Shown here: in pieces, positions 17,275 through 25,788 of the stretch
Numbering within the stretch: position 1 is the stretch's first letter
How the letters are laid out: each line of letters starts with the position of its first letter
Origin: an uncultured Aquimarina sp.
GTDB lineage: Bacteria > Bacteroidota > Bacteroidia > Flavobacteriales > Flavobacteriaceae
Reading direction: 5' to 3'
Assembly (NCBI GenBank): GCA_947493035.1
Contig: CANLOW010000003.1
Location: 186,001-250,000 of the forward strand
DNA: 64,000 nucleotides
Translations under genes and position numbers: made by a program
The notes under the pieces: generated by a model
The model's database searches: none
What the model was told of the DNA's origin: nothing
The model's input: only the letters and a program-made list of their open reading frames with translations

Positions 17275-17282
17275 CAAATATA
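17275..17282 (-). promoter_or_regulatory. Bacteroidota -7 box for the tpx leader transcript
   Basis: Minus-strand TATATTTG matches TAnnTTTG. No TTTG occurs at the expected -33 spacing, so the promoter may be weak or activator-dependent. Confidence 0.5.
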
Positions 17283-17380
17283 TCATATCTTCAAAAAAAA
17301 ACTAATAAAAAAGCATATTTACTATACATGAATAATAAATTCAGTAAAAAAACTATAATTCACTAACTAATTTTCACTTA

Positions 17381-18805
17381 TTAAACATTGAAAAAATCTT
17401 TTCCAAACCCTATTAAAAAGGCTTTTTCTTGAGCTCTTGTTAAGGCTGTGTACAACCATCTAAAGTATTCAGGAGAAGTGCCATCAGGCAAATAAGGCTG
17501 TTCTATATATACATGAGGCCATTGTCCACCTTGGGATTTATGGCAAGTTACTGCATAGGAGAATTTGACCTGTAATGCATTAAAATATTCATTTTCTTTC
17601 ACCTTTGTAAACTTCTTATATTTTGACGATTCACTAGCGTAATCTTTTATTACTTCTTGGTATAATCGATTACTATCTTCATAAGTCAATGATGGAGTTT
17701 CCATGGATATGGTGTCTAACAACAATACCGTATCGAAAGGTTTCATATTAGGATAATCTACCATTCTAACAGAAACTTTTGCAAACCGAAAAGTATATAA
17801 TTCAATAAATGAATATATCGAAAGTACTTCTACAATATCGCCATTGGCAATAAACCCTGCTTCACTATTCGTATCTAACCAATAGTAATTATTCTTTACA
17901 ACCATTAAATAATCGCCAACACTCAATTCATGTTCATTGAATAGAATTCGTTGTCGAATTTGTTGGTTGTATAGATTGGCTCTTTTATTCGAACGCACTA
18001 CAATCACAGTACCTTCATGTCCGTGATCACTATACGAATCTTGTAATGCATCTATAATTTCATTTCCTTCTTGTAATCGTATAAGATCAGGAAAACCATC
18101 TATTTCAAACTGAAAATCACCAAAACTAGTTTCTTTAACGAAACCTCTGATTTCTGTTGCATTAAATAGAATTCCACTATCGCTTGCTTGTCGTACTACC
18201 TCTGTTAATTGAATCTCTGTTACTTCTTTATTAAAATCAAATTCTAAAACTCTTTGATCCAAAGCAGGGCTAATAGCCGATTTTACAGGTGGCAACTGTG
18301 CTGTATCACCAACAAATAAAATTTTACAATTGATACCCGCATCTACATAAGCAAGTAAATCATTTAACAATGAACCATTTTCGAATAATTTAGAGTCCGC
18401 AGGGATATCTGGCACCATCGATGCCTCATCAATAATAAAAACAGTATTCTTAAATTTATTTTTCTTTAGCGTAAATGAGACTCCTCCCCCTGAAGTTTTC
18501 TTGGGGTAATATATGTGTCTATGAATCGTTTGCGCTTGCTTACCTGAATAATTACCTATTACTTTTGCTGCTCTACCCGTTGGAGCTAAAAGCACATATT
18601 TAAATTGCAAATTCCATAATTGAGAAACAAAAGCACCTACCAAAGTTGTCTTCCCTGTACCTGCATACCCTTTCAACAAGAAAACTTGATGCTCTTTTTT
18701 ATCTACTACAAACTGAGCAAGTGCCTGTAAGCAAATATCTTGCTCTGCCGTTGGAGGGTGCTTAAATTTCTTAACAAGTAAGTCTTTAAATTCGGTGGGT
18801 TTCAA
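17381..18805 (-). CDS. RecD/Pif1-like ATP-dependent DNA helicase
   Basis: 474 residues of a superfamily 1 helicase. Walker A is GYAGTGKTTLVGAF (about 45-58), motif II is VFIIDEASMV, motif III is FVGDTAQLPPV, and the C-terminal UvrD-like domain has YAVTCHKSQGGQWPHV and LYTALTRAQEKAFLIGFG. It lacks the N-terminal extension of RecD2, fitting the short RecD-like helicase typical of Bacteroidota, usually annotated as an AAA family ATPase. Probable role: 5'-3' DNA unwinding in repair or recombination. It is divergent from the 18917-20869 operon, a neighbourhood I recall as common in Flavobacteriia. Confidence 0.9.
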   Translation of the reverse strand: MKPTEFKDLLVKKFKHPPTAEQDICLQALAQFVVDKKEHQVFLLKGYAGTGKTTLVGAFVSQLWNLQFKYVLLAPTGRAAKVIGNYSGKQAQTIHRHIYYPKKTSGGGVSFTLKKNKFKNTVFIIDEASMVPDIPADSKLFENGSLLNDLLAYVDAGINCKILFVGDTAQLPPVKSAISPALDQRVLEFDFNKEVTEIQLTEVVRQASDSGILFNATEIRGFVKETSFGDFQFEIDGFPDLIRLQEGNEIIDALQDSYSDHGHEGTVIVVRSNKRANLYNQQIRQRILFNEHELSVGDYLMVVKNNYYWLDTNSEAGFIANGDIVEVLSIYSFIELYTFRFAKVSVRMVDYPNMKPFDTVLLLDTISMETPSLTYEDSNRLYQEVIKDYASESSKYKKFTKVKENEYFNALQVKFSYAVTCHKSQGGQWPHVYIEQPYLPDGTSPEYFRWLYTALTRAQEKAFLIGFGKDFFNV

Positions 18806-18916
18806 CGTAAAAAAATTTAAAGCAATATTACAGCTTATAAAAAACTACTGAGCTCTTTTACGATTAAAAAAAAATTGTAGATTTGTTTTCGTCTAAAAAA
18901 ATTAACACTGACTAGA

Positions 18917-19552
18917 ATGAGGTATGTAATTCAGCTTTTATTATGGGTAGTTATTGCTTTCTTGGGATATAAAGTATATGACTCTGTGTATAGCTCTGTA
19001 GAATTTCAAAAAACTAAAAAAGAGCGTTTTACATTAGCTATTAGTAAGCTTAAAGAAATAAGAACCGCACAAATTGCGCACAAGACAGTTACCGGTAAAT
19101 ACGCTAATTCTTACGAAAATTTAGCTAGATTTATCGATACAGCTAAGTTTACAATCACGCAGCAACGTGATTCTAGTTTTACTCGTTTTGATAAACAATT
19201 ACGCATTGACAAGTCTGTTGACACTGTTGTTGTTGATATTTTGGGGTATGAATCTATCAAAGATTCTTTATTCAGAAATACTGATTACAGAAAATTGAAC
19301 AAAATCGCTATCGGTGATAAAGAAGTAAAAATTGATATGCGAACAAGTGCTATCGAGAGAAATGAAATTCTTTACCCTGTTTTCGAAGCTAAAGTGACTA
19401 AACAAGCGCTTCTTTTTGATCAAGACAATAACTATGTTGAGCAAGAAGATAAAGTAGAGTCTTTAGGAGAAATTAATGGTAAGCTGATTTCAGTAGGATC
19501 CTTAGATGAGATCAATACTAATGGTAACTGGCCAGTATCGTATGATAACTAA
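18917..19552 (+). CDS. Single-pass membrane protein with a pilin-like N-terminal region, unknown function
   Basis: 211 residues. An N-terminal membrane helix (MRYVIQLLLWVVIAFLGYKVY) is followed by a segment at about 40-75 (LKEIRTAQIAHKTVTGKYAN) with the spacing of the type II/IV pseudopilin helix-loop (AL-x-x-IR-x-AQ...G-x-YA...L). The prepilin peptidase site of true pilins is absent. The rest is beta-rich with no known motif. A -7 box (TAGATTTG, 18878-18885) lies 32 bp upstream. It overlaps the DUF3822-like gene by 11 bp, so the two are translationally linked. A structural partnership is plausible but unproven. Confidence 0.75.
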   Translation: MRYVIQLLLWVVIAFLGYKVYDSVYSSVEFQKTKKERFTLAISKLKEIRTAQIAHKTVTGKYANSYENLARFIDTAKFTITQQRDSSFTRFDKQLRIDKSVDTVVVDILGYESIKDSLFRNTDYRKLNKIAIGDKEVKIDMRTSAIERNEILYPVFEAKVTKQALLFDQDNNYVEQEDKVESLGEINGKLISVGSLDEINTNGNWPVSYDN

Positions 19553-20315
19553 TAGTTTCAAAGATTTACCAAAAATAAATACAAGTTTATCCATTCAATT
19601 AGGTTTGAATGGATTTTCTTTTTTCATTTCTTCTCAACAGCTTAGTAGTGATGCTTTAACACATAAACTAGCGGAAAGAAGCACTGAAAAGGAAGTCATT
19701 GAAGCTTTATCTAATTTCATTTTAAAAAATGAAATCTTACAGCAAAATTTTGCAAAAGTTACTATTACTTACACTGATTATATCTTTACGCTAATTCCTA
19801 AAGAACTTTTTCAAGAAAAAAGAAAAGAAGATTATTTAAAATATAATGTCCACCCCCTTCCATCTGATATTATTCTTCATGAAGAAGTGGAAGACACTAC
19901 TATTGCTTTTGCAATCCCTGACCTTTTAAAGGAGAAACTAGAAGAATATTATCACATTGATGCTTATAATCATCTAAGCACTACTCTTCTTCGCTATTTA
20001 CTGAAGGAATACAGGCAAAATATTGGTCCTAGGATTTTCGTTTATACCTATCAAGACTTCTTTTATTTATTTGTTTTAAATGGCTCAGAATTACTTTTCT
20101 GTAATACATTTCCATACAAAAGTGATGGTGATTTTCTATATTATTTACTTTTTACGTTAGAACAATTAAACTTAGACCCCGCAAAAGAAACACTACATTT
20201 GCTAAATCATATCGACAATGAAACATTAGCAAGTATAGAACCTTTTATTTACGATATAAAAGTTCCTACAAAGGCTTTTAAAAACTTAGTTCACCTAAGC
20301 AACCTACAAGCATGA
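19542..20315 (+). CDS. DUF3822-family protein
   Basis: 257 residues from ATG 19542 (MITNSFKDLPKINTSLSIQL). The open frame extends 12 codons further upstream, deep into the preceding gene; the internal ATG gives a typical 11-bp overlap. The profile LSIQLGLNGFSFFIS near the start, the central EVEDTTIAFAIPD and the later FVYTYQDFFYLFVLNGSELLFCN followed by YYLLFTLEQLNLDP match what I remember of DUF3822, a Bacteroidota family with an actin/PilM-like two-lobed pattern. It sits between a pilin-like membrane protein and rsmD, with a 4-bp overlap to the latter. Function unknown. Confidence 0.75.
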   Translation: MITNSFKDLPKINTSLSIQLGLNGFSFFISSQQLSSDALTHKLAERSTEKEVIEALSNFILKNEILQQNFAKVTITYTDYIFTLIPKELFQEKRKEDYLKYNVHPLPSDIILHEEVEDTTIAFAIPDLLKEKLEEYYHIDAYNHLSTTLLRYLLKEYRQNIGPRIFVYTYQDFFYLFVLNGSELLFCNTFPYKSDGDFLYYLLFTLEQLNLDPAKETLHLLNHIDNETLASIEPFIYDIKVPTKAFKNLVHLSNLQA

Positions 20316-20869
20316 GAATTATTTCTGGCACATCAAAGGGAAAGCGCATAACGGCTCCTAAAAAACTTCCTGTTAGACCAACTACAGATATTGCTAAAGA
20401 AGGTTTATTTAATGTATTAAATAACCATTATTACTTTAGTGAAATATCTATTCTGGACTTGTTTAGTGGAACAGGTAATATTAGCTATGAATTTGCTTCT
20501 AGAGGTACTAAAGAGATTACTAGTGTCGATGGCAATTATGGTTGTGCCAAATTCATTGAAAAGATATCAAAAGAACTTGACTTCCCTATTAACACTATAA
20601 AAAGTGATGTGTATACTTATTTAGAAAAAGTAAAGCAGTCTCATGATATTATTTTCGCTGACCCTCCATATGCATTCGAAAAGGAGAACTTCGAAAAGAT
20701 TGCCGAACTGGTTTTTTCTAATGAATTATTAAAAGAAGATGGTCTTTTAATCATTGAGCATTCTAAGCACACTTCCTTAAAAGACCATCCTAGGTTTAGT
20801 TATTCTAAAAAGTATGGCGGTAGTGTATTTAGTTTTTTTGAAAGCTTAACTAGTGAAGAAGAACTTTAA
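20312..20869 (+). CDS. rsmD: 16S rRNA (guanine-N2)-methyltransferase RsmD
   Basis: 185 residues of the RsmD family: N-terminal MRIISGTSKGKRI followed by PVRPTTDIAKEGLFNVL, SAM-binding motif I DLFSGTGNISYEFASRG (about 52-68), and catalytic motif IV IIFADPPYAF. It methylates G966 of 16S rRNA (E. coli numbering) in the assembled small-subunit particle. It overlaps the preceding gene by 4 bp (ATGA), so it is the last gene of a three-gene operon. Its stop codon directly abuts that of the convergent gene at 20870, leaving no room for a separate terminator. Confidence 0.95.
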   Translation: MRIISGTSKGKRITAPKKLPVRPTTDIAKEGLFNVLNNHYYFSEISILDLFSGTGNISYEFASRGTKEITSVDGNYGCAKFIEKISKELDFPINTIKSDVYTYLEKVKQSHDIIFADPPYAFEKENFEKIAELVFSNELLKEDGLLIIEHSKHTSLKDHPRFSYSKKYGGSVFSFFESLTSEEEL

Positions 20870-21385
20870 TTATAGCTTTTTATCAAGTACTGGCGATTCT
20901 TCAGGAGTTTCTTCTTTAGATTGATTTGTTTTATTTCCTCCAAATATCATTTGTGTACTAGAAAAAGTTGTTCCAAAGTTTATAGCTGCATTGACCACTT
21001 GATCAACAGCACTATCTACCTCTATATCACTTAATTCTTTTAAAGGATGAATAAAAGCTGACCATATTATCCCGTTAGATTCTGCATAACGGACATCTAA
21101 AGCTGCATGAAAATTTGCTGTAAGCGCGTCTAGCAATAATTCTTCATTTAACATTTCTGTTTTTACTATAGGACTTATAATACGCATACGATTATGTTTT
21201 TCATCAGTAATACATACTAATTGACGCTCTTTATATATCATTTCCCAATAACCCGTATATCCGTTAATGCTATCTACTTTTTTAGTAAGTAGCTTCTCTA
21301 ATTTATTGTTTGTCATATTTTGACCTAAAGCAGGTAAAAAAACAGCCATACTTAACAAAATCGCACATAAAATAGATCTATACAT
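20870..21385 (-). CDS. Secreted protein of unknown function
   Basis: 171 residues beginning with a signal peptide (MYRSILCAILLSMAVFLPALGQ). The mature part contains a compact alpha/beta pattern (NKLEKLLTKKVDSINGYTGY, then VCITDEKHNRMRIISPI and YAESNGIIWSAFIHPLKEL) that recalls YbjN/type III chaperone-like folds, a loose impression only. The C-terminus is Glu/Lys/Ser-rich and probably disordered. It lies 35 bp downstream of the RidA gene on the same strand and may be cotranscribed with it. It shares no intergenic space with convergent rsmD. Confidence 0.75.
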   Translation of the reverse strand: MYRSILCAILLSMAVFLPALGQNMTNNKLEKLLTKKVDSINGYTGYWEMIYKERQLVCITDEKHNRMRIISPIVKTEMLNEELLLDALTANFHAALDVRYAESNGIIWSAFIHPLKELSDIEVDSAVDQVVNAAINFGTTFSSTQMIFGGNKTNQSKEETPEESPVLDKKL

Positions 21386-21420
21386 AGAAATGAATTTAAA
21401 TATTTGTCGTTATCAATAGG

Positions 21421-21801
21421 TTACCTTACGGCAATTGCAGATATTTCTACATTTACATTTTTTGGTAAGCCTTTTACTGCTACTGTCTCTCTTGCTGGGG
21501 CTATATTTGGATCAAAATATTGACTGTAAATTTCATTTATCTCCCCGAAAAGGCTCATATCTGATATAAAAATTGATGTCTTTACCACATTATCTAAACT
21601 CATTTCAGCAGCTGTTAATACAGCCTTTAAATTCTCTAAAACTTGTCTAGTCTCTGCTTCTAAAGAATCTAAAACTAAAATTTGAGTTTTTGGATGTATA
21701 GCTATTTGCCCTGAAATATATAATGTATCTCCTGCTAAAACAGATTGATTATATGGCCCTATAGGAGACGGAGCATTCTCGGTATTAATAATTTTTTTCA
21801 T
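21421..21801 (-). CDS. RidA-family reactive-intermediate deaminase
   Basis: 126 residues, full length for YjgF/YER057c/UK114. The family hallmarks are SPIGPYNQSVLAGDTLYISG near the N-terminus and PARETVAVKGLPKNVNVEI near the C-terminus; the Arg in the second is the substrate-carboxylate contact. RidA hydrolyses reactive enamine/imine intermediates released by PLP enzymes such as threonine dehydratase, protecting other enzymes from damage. Cytoplasmic. It is separated from upstream pgl by a clear terminator. Confidence 0.93.
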   Translation of the reverse strand: MKKIINTENAPSPIGPYNQSVLAGDTLYISGQIAIHPKTQILVLDSLEAETRQVLENLKAVLTAAEMSLDNVVKTSIFISDMSLFGEINEIYSQYFDPNIAPARETVAVKGLPKNVNVEISAIAVR

Positions 21802-21957
21802 AATTATTTTTTAAGCAAATTACTTTAATTAAAGTCTATATTAATTTTAAGTAACAATATTTAATTCGGTATACTAAACATAAGTTAGTACACTTAATGT
21901 TTATATGAAACAAAAGCTAAACTTTAGGCATTATACCATGGTAAATGCTAATAAAAA

Positions 21958-21985
21958 AGGTTTCTAAGTAATTACTTAGAAACCT
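21958..21985 (-). terminator. Rho-independent terminator of pgl
   Basis: Perfect palindrome, 14 bp per arm (21958-21971, 21972-21985), followed on the minus strand by a T-run; 23 bp after the pgl stop codon. Confidence 0.85.
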
Positions 21986-22008
21986 AAATTAGTAATATAT
22001 TTTTTAAA

Positions 22009-22728
22009 TTATGCTTCTAACTTTCCTGCTGCAGATTTATCCATAAACCAAGTTAACTTCTCAGTATGTGGAGCAACCAAAGCTGCTGGATATTTTTCAA
22101 AACCACTCAATTCATTAATGATAATTTCTACCTTTTCTGCTTTTCCTTCACCTGTAACTAAAAAAGCAACTTCTTCTGCATTATTAATCACTTTACCTGT
22201 TAAAGAAACACGTACTTGACCTGAATCTGGATGTTTAGCCGTTACACAGTTTTCTGGACTGTCCCATAACTCTATATTATAAGGAAAAATAGAAGCCGTA
22301 TGTCCATCATCACCCATTCCTAAAATTACGATATCAAAGATTGGCCCATCCTCATCTGTTGGCAGCCAATCATTTAATACTTCTCCATAACGTTTAGCTT
22401 CTCCTTCTGGCTCATTTTCACCTAATATTCTATGAATATTTTCTTTAGGGAAATCAATCTTAGATAATAAATGGTCAACTGTCATTTTATAATTACTCTC
22501 GGCATCGGTTGGAGCTACACAACGCTCGTCTCCCCAATATAAATGCAACTTATTCCATTGAATTGTTGTTCCATAATTTTCTGCCATATAATCAAATATC
22601 GCTTTAGGTGTACTTCCTCCTGATAAAGCTACGTGCAATTTATCTTCCGTATCTTCAATACGTTGTTTTAAATACTCTGAGAATGCTTTAGCTACTGCTG
22701 ATTTGTTTTCGTGTATGCTTAGTTTCAT
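22009..22728 (-). CDS. pgl: 6-phosphogluconolactonase
   Basis: 239 residues of the DevB/SOL type. The motifs are LHVALSGGSTPKAIFDYM, LHLYWGDERCVAP and VILGMGDDGHTASIFPYN, the last carrying the catalytic His. The enzyme hydrolyses 6-phosphogluconolactone in the oxidative pentose-phosphate pathway. zwf and gnd, often adjacent in Bacteroidota, are not in the window: here the gene stands alone between two terminators. Transketolase at 11-13 kb serves the non-oxidative branch of the same pathway. Confidence 0.95.
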   Translation of the reverse strand: MKLSIHENKSAVAKAFSEYLKQRIEDTEDKLHVALSGGSTPKAIFDYMAENYGTTIQWNKLHLYWGDERCVAPTDAESNYKMTVDHLLSKIDFPKENIHRILGENEPEGEAKRYGEVLNDWLPTDEDGPIFDIVILGMGDDGHTASIFPYNIELWDSPENCVTAKHPDSGQVRVSLTGKVINNAEEVAFLVTGEGKAEKVEIIINELSGFEKYPAALVAPHTEKLTWFMDKSAAGKLEA

Positions 22729-22778
22729 TTTTACTTAGATGATAGTTTTCAGTTATTAGATAATAGATTAACAAAAAA

Positions 22779-22802
22779 ACCGCTTCTATTACTAGAAGCG
22801 GT
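22779..22802 (-). terminator. Rho-independent terminator of the 22834 barrel gene
   Basis: 10-bp perfect stem (22779-22788 with 22793-22802), 4-nt loop, followed on the minus strand by TTTTTTG. Confidence 0.88.
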
Positions 22803-22833
22803 CGCAAGATAATTAAATCTTAAGTTTTATTTC

Positions 22834-23406
22834 TTAAAAGAAAAGATTGAAACCTACAGCTAATCCAAATCCATTAGCCTCAAGGTCTCTTGCTCCCTCA
22901 ACATCTGGAGAAATTTTTGTTCTAGCATAACCTAAAGCAGCATCAATAGAAATATTATCATTCAAAAAGATAGCTACACCTGCATCAAAACCAAAAGCAA
23001 AAGCATCGCTTTTAAATTCGTTTGAACCTGCTTCTGTTTTATTTTTACCAAACGCAACTGAACCTTGAGCAAATGGTCTGATTTTGTCTTCTAAAAAATA
23101 ATATCTAGCAAATGGGCCTACTAAGAATGTTGTAGATTTCTCCTCTTCAAACCCTGGTTCCTCTTCTTTACCAAAAGCAAGATCTACTCCTAAACCGACA
23201 GCTAAGTTATCGATAACAAAGTATCCTCCATCTACAGAAAATTCAAATTCCGATGAATCTCCTGCATCATTTCCATCAACTTCACTACTAGTAGATATAA
23301 ATGATAAATCACTTGAACCTCCAATTACAAATTTCCCTTGTTCTGTTTGTGCTAATGCTACAGCTGAAACTAATAATGCTGCTACACTTAATAATAATTT
23401 TTTCAT
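22834..23406 (-). CDS. Outer-membrane beta-barrel protein
   Basis: 190 residues with a signal peptide (MKKLLLSVAALLVSAVALA) and alternating hydrophobic strands rich in Gly and aromatics (DGGYFVIDNLAVGLGVDLAFG, LVGPFARYYFLEDKIRPFAQ). It ends in aromatic FGLAVGFNLFF, a typical outer-membrane insertion signal. The size fits an eight-stranded OmpA/OprF-like barrel with no periplasmic domain. Function cannot be told: such small barrels are abundant in Flavobacteriia. Transcribed alone, with its own terminator at 22779. Confidence 0.88.
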   Translation of the reverse strand: MKKLLLSVAALLVSAVALAQTEQGKFVIGGSSDLSFISTSSEVDGNDAGDSSEFEFSVDGGYFVIDNLAVGLGVDLAFGKEEEPGFEEEKSTTFLVGPFARYYFLEDKIRPFAQGSVAFGKNKTEAGSNEFKSDAFAFGFDAGVAIFLNDNISIDAALGYARTKISPDVEGARDLEANGFGLAVGFNLFF

Positions 23407-23480
23407 GATAAATAATTTAGTCTATAGTTTGCGAATATATAACAGTTGGCTTATACCTAATGTTAATTAATTGTAAACAA

Positions 23481-23507
23481 AAAGAGGCTACATAATGTAA
23501 CCTCTTT
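23481..23507 (-). terminator. Rho-independent terminator of the sugar-transporter gene
   Basis: 12-bp stem (23481-23492 with 23496-23507; one G-T wobble in RNA), followed on the minus strand by a T-run; 28 bp after the transporter stop codon. Confidence 0.8.
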
Positions 23508-23535
23508 TAAAATATTAATAAATCTAATTATAATG

Positions 23536-24555
23536 CTAAGACAAGGTATTTGAATATGCAATGATAATAATACCAACTACCATACATGTAAGACCTAAAT
23601 ACAATGAATTCTTAGCTTTAGAAGAGGATTTTGCCCATTCCTTGGTAATCAACCCACTTACTATAGCTGTTACTACACAAGCAGTATTAAAAATAGCATA
23701 ACCAACACTTCCACCTAATTCTTTACCTAATTTAAAAGCTGCGTAAGCAAAAGTTACGGAAGCCGCAAAGTTAAAAACCCCCATAATGGTAGTCATCAAA
23801 AGGTTATTACTTAAGTGTGGCGTTTTAAATTTACCCCAGAGCTTCTTCGCAGTCAATTGTTGTGCAAAATAAAGTGCAATAGCTACACCTCCAGCCATAT
23901 AAATTACATACATAACAGCAATGGCACTTTTCCAAGAAGCATTCCCTTGCGCTTGAGAAGCTTTATCTATAATTTCAGCTCCATATGAATTCGCAAAACT
24001 GAATCCGGTTGCCAAAAGACCTCCGACAATAGCAATTAATATCCCTGTTACTACTGAACCTCCTTTGTTGTCATCAGAATCTGCACTATTCGCTTCATCT
24101 TTTTGACGAATAATACCTGCTTTACCGTTAGCCATTACACCAACTAAAACAACAGCTAGACCACCTAAAATAGTTACAAAAACATTATTAGCTGGTAACC
24201 CATTTACAAAAAACGGAATTAATGAACCTACTAAAATAATAGTACCTATAAAGATTGAAAAACCAAGTGATAAACCAATGTAATTAATCGCTTTACCCCA
24301 CATCATAGCTCCGATACCCCAAGCAATACTCGAGATTACCATAGCAATTAACACATTACTAGGAATCGCTCCTAAAACATCTGCAAAACCATCTATTAAC
24401 AAAAAAGCTGCAATATTTGGAACTATAAAAGTATTAATGAAAAAGAACATACTCCATGTGTTCTCAAATTCATAATCTTTAGTAAATTTTTCTGGCAAGG
24501 CATACAAACCAAGCATTAAACCAGCTAATATGGCAAATAAAACTCCTGTAATCAT
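23536..24555 (-). CDS. GRP/RhaT-like sugar permease
   Basis: 339 residues with about ten membrane segments in two five-helix halves (drug/metabolite-transporter fold), split by a charged cytoplasmic loop near 150-165 (KDEANSADSDDNKGG). MLGLYALPEKFTKDYEFENTW at the N-terminus resembles RhaT, the L-rhamnose-proton symporter. The substrate is not determined. The gene is 72 bp downstream of the aldose epimerase, which follows the enolase-superfamily enzyme, all leftward. Together they look like a small uptake and catabolic module for a monosaccharide derived from algal polysaccharide. Confidence 0.85.
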   Translation of the reverse strand: MITGVLFAILAGLMLGLYALPEKFTKDYEFENTWSMFFFINTFIVPNIAAFLLIDGFADVLGAIPSNVLIAMVISSIAWGIGAMMWGKAINYIGLSLGFSIFIGTIILVGSLIPFFVNGLPANNVFVTILGGLAVVLVGVMANGKAGIIRQKDEANSADSDDNKGGSVVTGILIAIVGGLLATGFSFANSYGAEIIDKASQAQGNASWKSAIAVMYVIYMAGGVAIALYFAQQLTAKKLWGKFKTPHLSNNLLMTTIMGVFNFAASVTFAYAAFKLGKELGGSVGYAIFNTACVVTAIVSGLITKEWAKSSSKAKNSLYLGLTCMVVGIIIIAYSNTLS

Positions 24556-24627
24556 ATATTTAGTTATTAGTTTTTAAACATTACATGTTACCTCTTTAAG
24601 GCTAACATCATTATTTCTGAAAATTTA

Positions 24628-25662
24628 CTACCAGTTCAGTTTGAAAATAGTAGTACTTTCGAATTTCTCTCCTCCTTTAGTGATTGATTTAGGTGAATCG
24701 ACAATATTTGGTCCATTAGGATATCTATGTGTTTCAATACAAAACCCTCTATATTTTCCATATTGCAGCCCATCTTCTCTCTTCAAATCATCTGAAGTAT
24801 ATTTACCTGTATATAATAATGTCCCAGGCTCATTAGAAGATACTGTTAATGAACGTCCACTGACAGGACATGCAACTTTAGCTACTTCTTGCAATTGGAA
24901 TGATTGATCATCAAACACATAAAAATGTTCGAAACCATCACCCATAGCTTTATGAACATCTCCTATCTTTTTTGCTTCTCTTAAATCATCAGCTTCACCA
25001 GCGACACTAATAATTTCACCTGTAGCAGCACCTGTATTATCCCAAACTTGCTTTTTGCTTGCATTAAGCTGTACCGTATGACACTCAACGTTAGAATTGA
25101 AACTATTCAAGTTGAAATATGTATGATTAGTCAGTGCTAAAGGAGTATCCTCATCAGGTAAGGCAGAATATTCGATTTTCAATTCATTATCTTCAGTCAA
25201 AGTATAAGTAACTGTGACTTCAACATTACCAGGAAAACCTTCTTCCATACTTTTGCTATACAAAGAAAATTGAATTCCTTGGTCAACAACTGTAGCATTC
25301 CAAATACGTTTATCAAAACCAACTACACCTCCGTGTAAATTATTAGGACCACAGTTTTCAGCTAAGTTGAAAATATCACCATCTAAAGTAAACTTAGCAT
25401 CTTTTATTTGTGAACAATATCGACCAACTGTACCGCCAAAATATGGTGAATTCTCTTTATAAGCTTCACCAAAATATCCTTCTAACGTATTAAATCCGCA
25501 AACGATTTCGGAAATATTACCATTTTTATCAGGACATGTAATAGAAGTTATAGTAGCACCGTAACTTGTTATTTTAATTGTAACACCATTGGCATTAGAC
25601 AAGGTAAATAATTCTATATCAGAACCTTCTAACTCACCAAACTTGGAAATTGTTGGCTTCAT
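24628..25662 (-). CDS. Aldose 1-epimerase (GalM-like)
   Basis: 344 residues covering the galactose-mutarotase beta-sandwich. SNANGVTIKITSYGATI starts the fold, GTVGRYCSQI and NNLHGGVVGFDKRIW follow, and LTNHTYFNLN holds a catalytic His; the catalytic Glu is expected in GFCIETHRYPNGPN near the end. It interconverts alpha and beta anomers of free aldoses after uptake. No signal peptide, so cytoplasmic. It lies between the transporter and the enolase-superfamily gene. A strong terminator at 25735 separates it from the latter, so it may have its own promoter. Confidence 0.93.
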   Translation of the reverse strand: MKPTISKFGELEGSDIELFTLSNANGVTIKITSYGATITSITCPDKNGNISEIVCGFNTLEGYFGEAYKENSPYFGGTVGRYCSQIKDAKFTLDGDIFNLAENCGPNNLHGGVVGFDKRIWNATVVDQGIQFSLYSKSMEEGFPGNVEVTVTYTLTEDNELKIEYSALPDEDTPLALTNHTYFNLNSFNSNVECHTVQLNASKKQVWDNTGAATGEIISVAGEADDLREAKKIGDVHKAMGDGFEHFYVFDDQSFQLQEVAKVACPVSGRSLTVSSNEPGTLLYTGKYTSDDLKREDGLQYGKYRGFCIETHRYPNGPNIVDSPKSITKGGEKFESTTIFKLNW

Positions 25663-25734
25663 GAATCATTTTATTTTAGTTAAACATAAAAAAGAATAGC
25701 CATAGCCATTCTTTTACCAATATATAAAAAAAAA

Positions 25735-25760
25735 TCAGGCTAAGAGAATTCTTAGCCTGA
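25735..25760 (-). terminator. Rho-independent terminator of the enolase-superfamily gene
   Basis: Perfect 26-bp palindrome (10-bp stem 25735-25744 / 25751-25760, with centre agaatt), followed on the minus strand by a long T-run. A second, weaker hairpin (25690-25715) lies closer to the galM start and may belong to its leader. Confidence 0.9.
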
Positions 25761-25788
25761 CACTTTATACTTTAAAAGTATAATTTAT

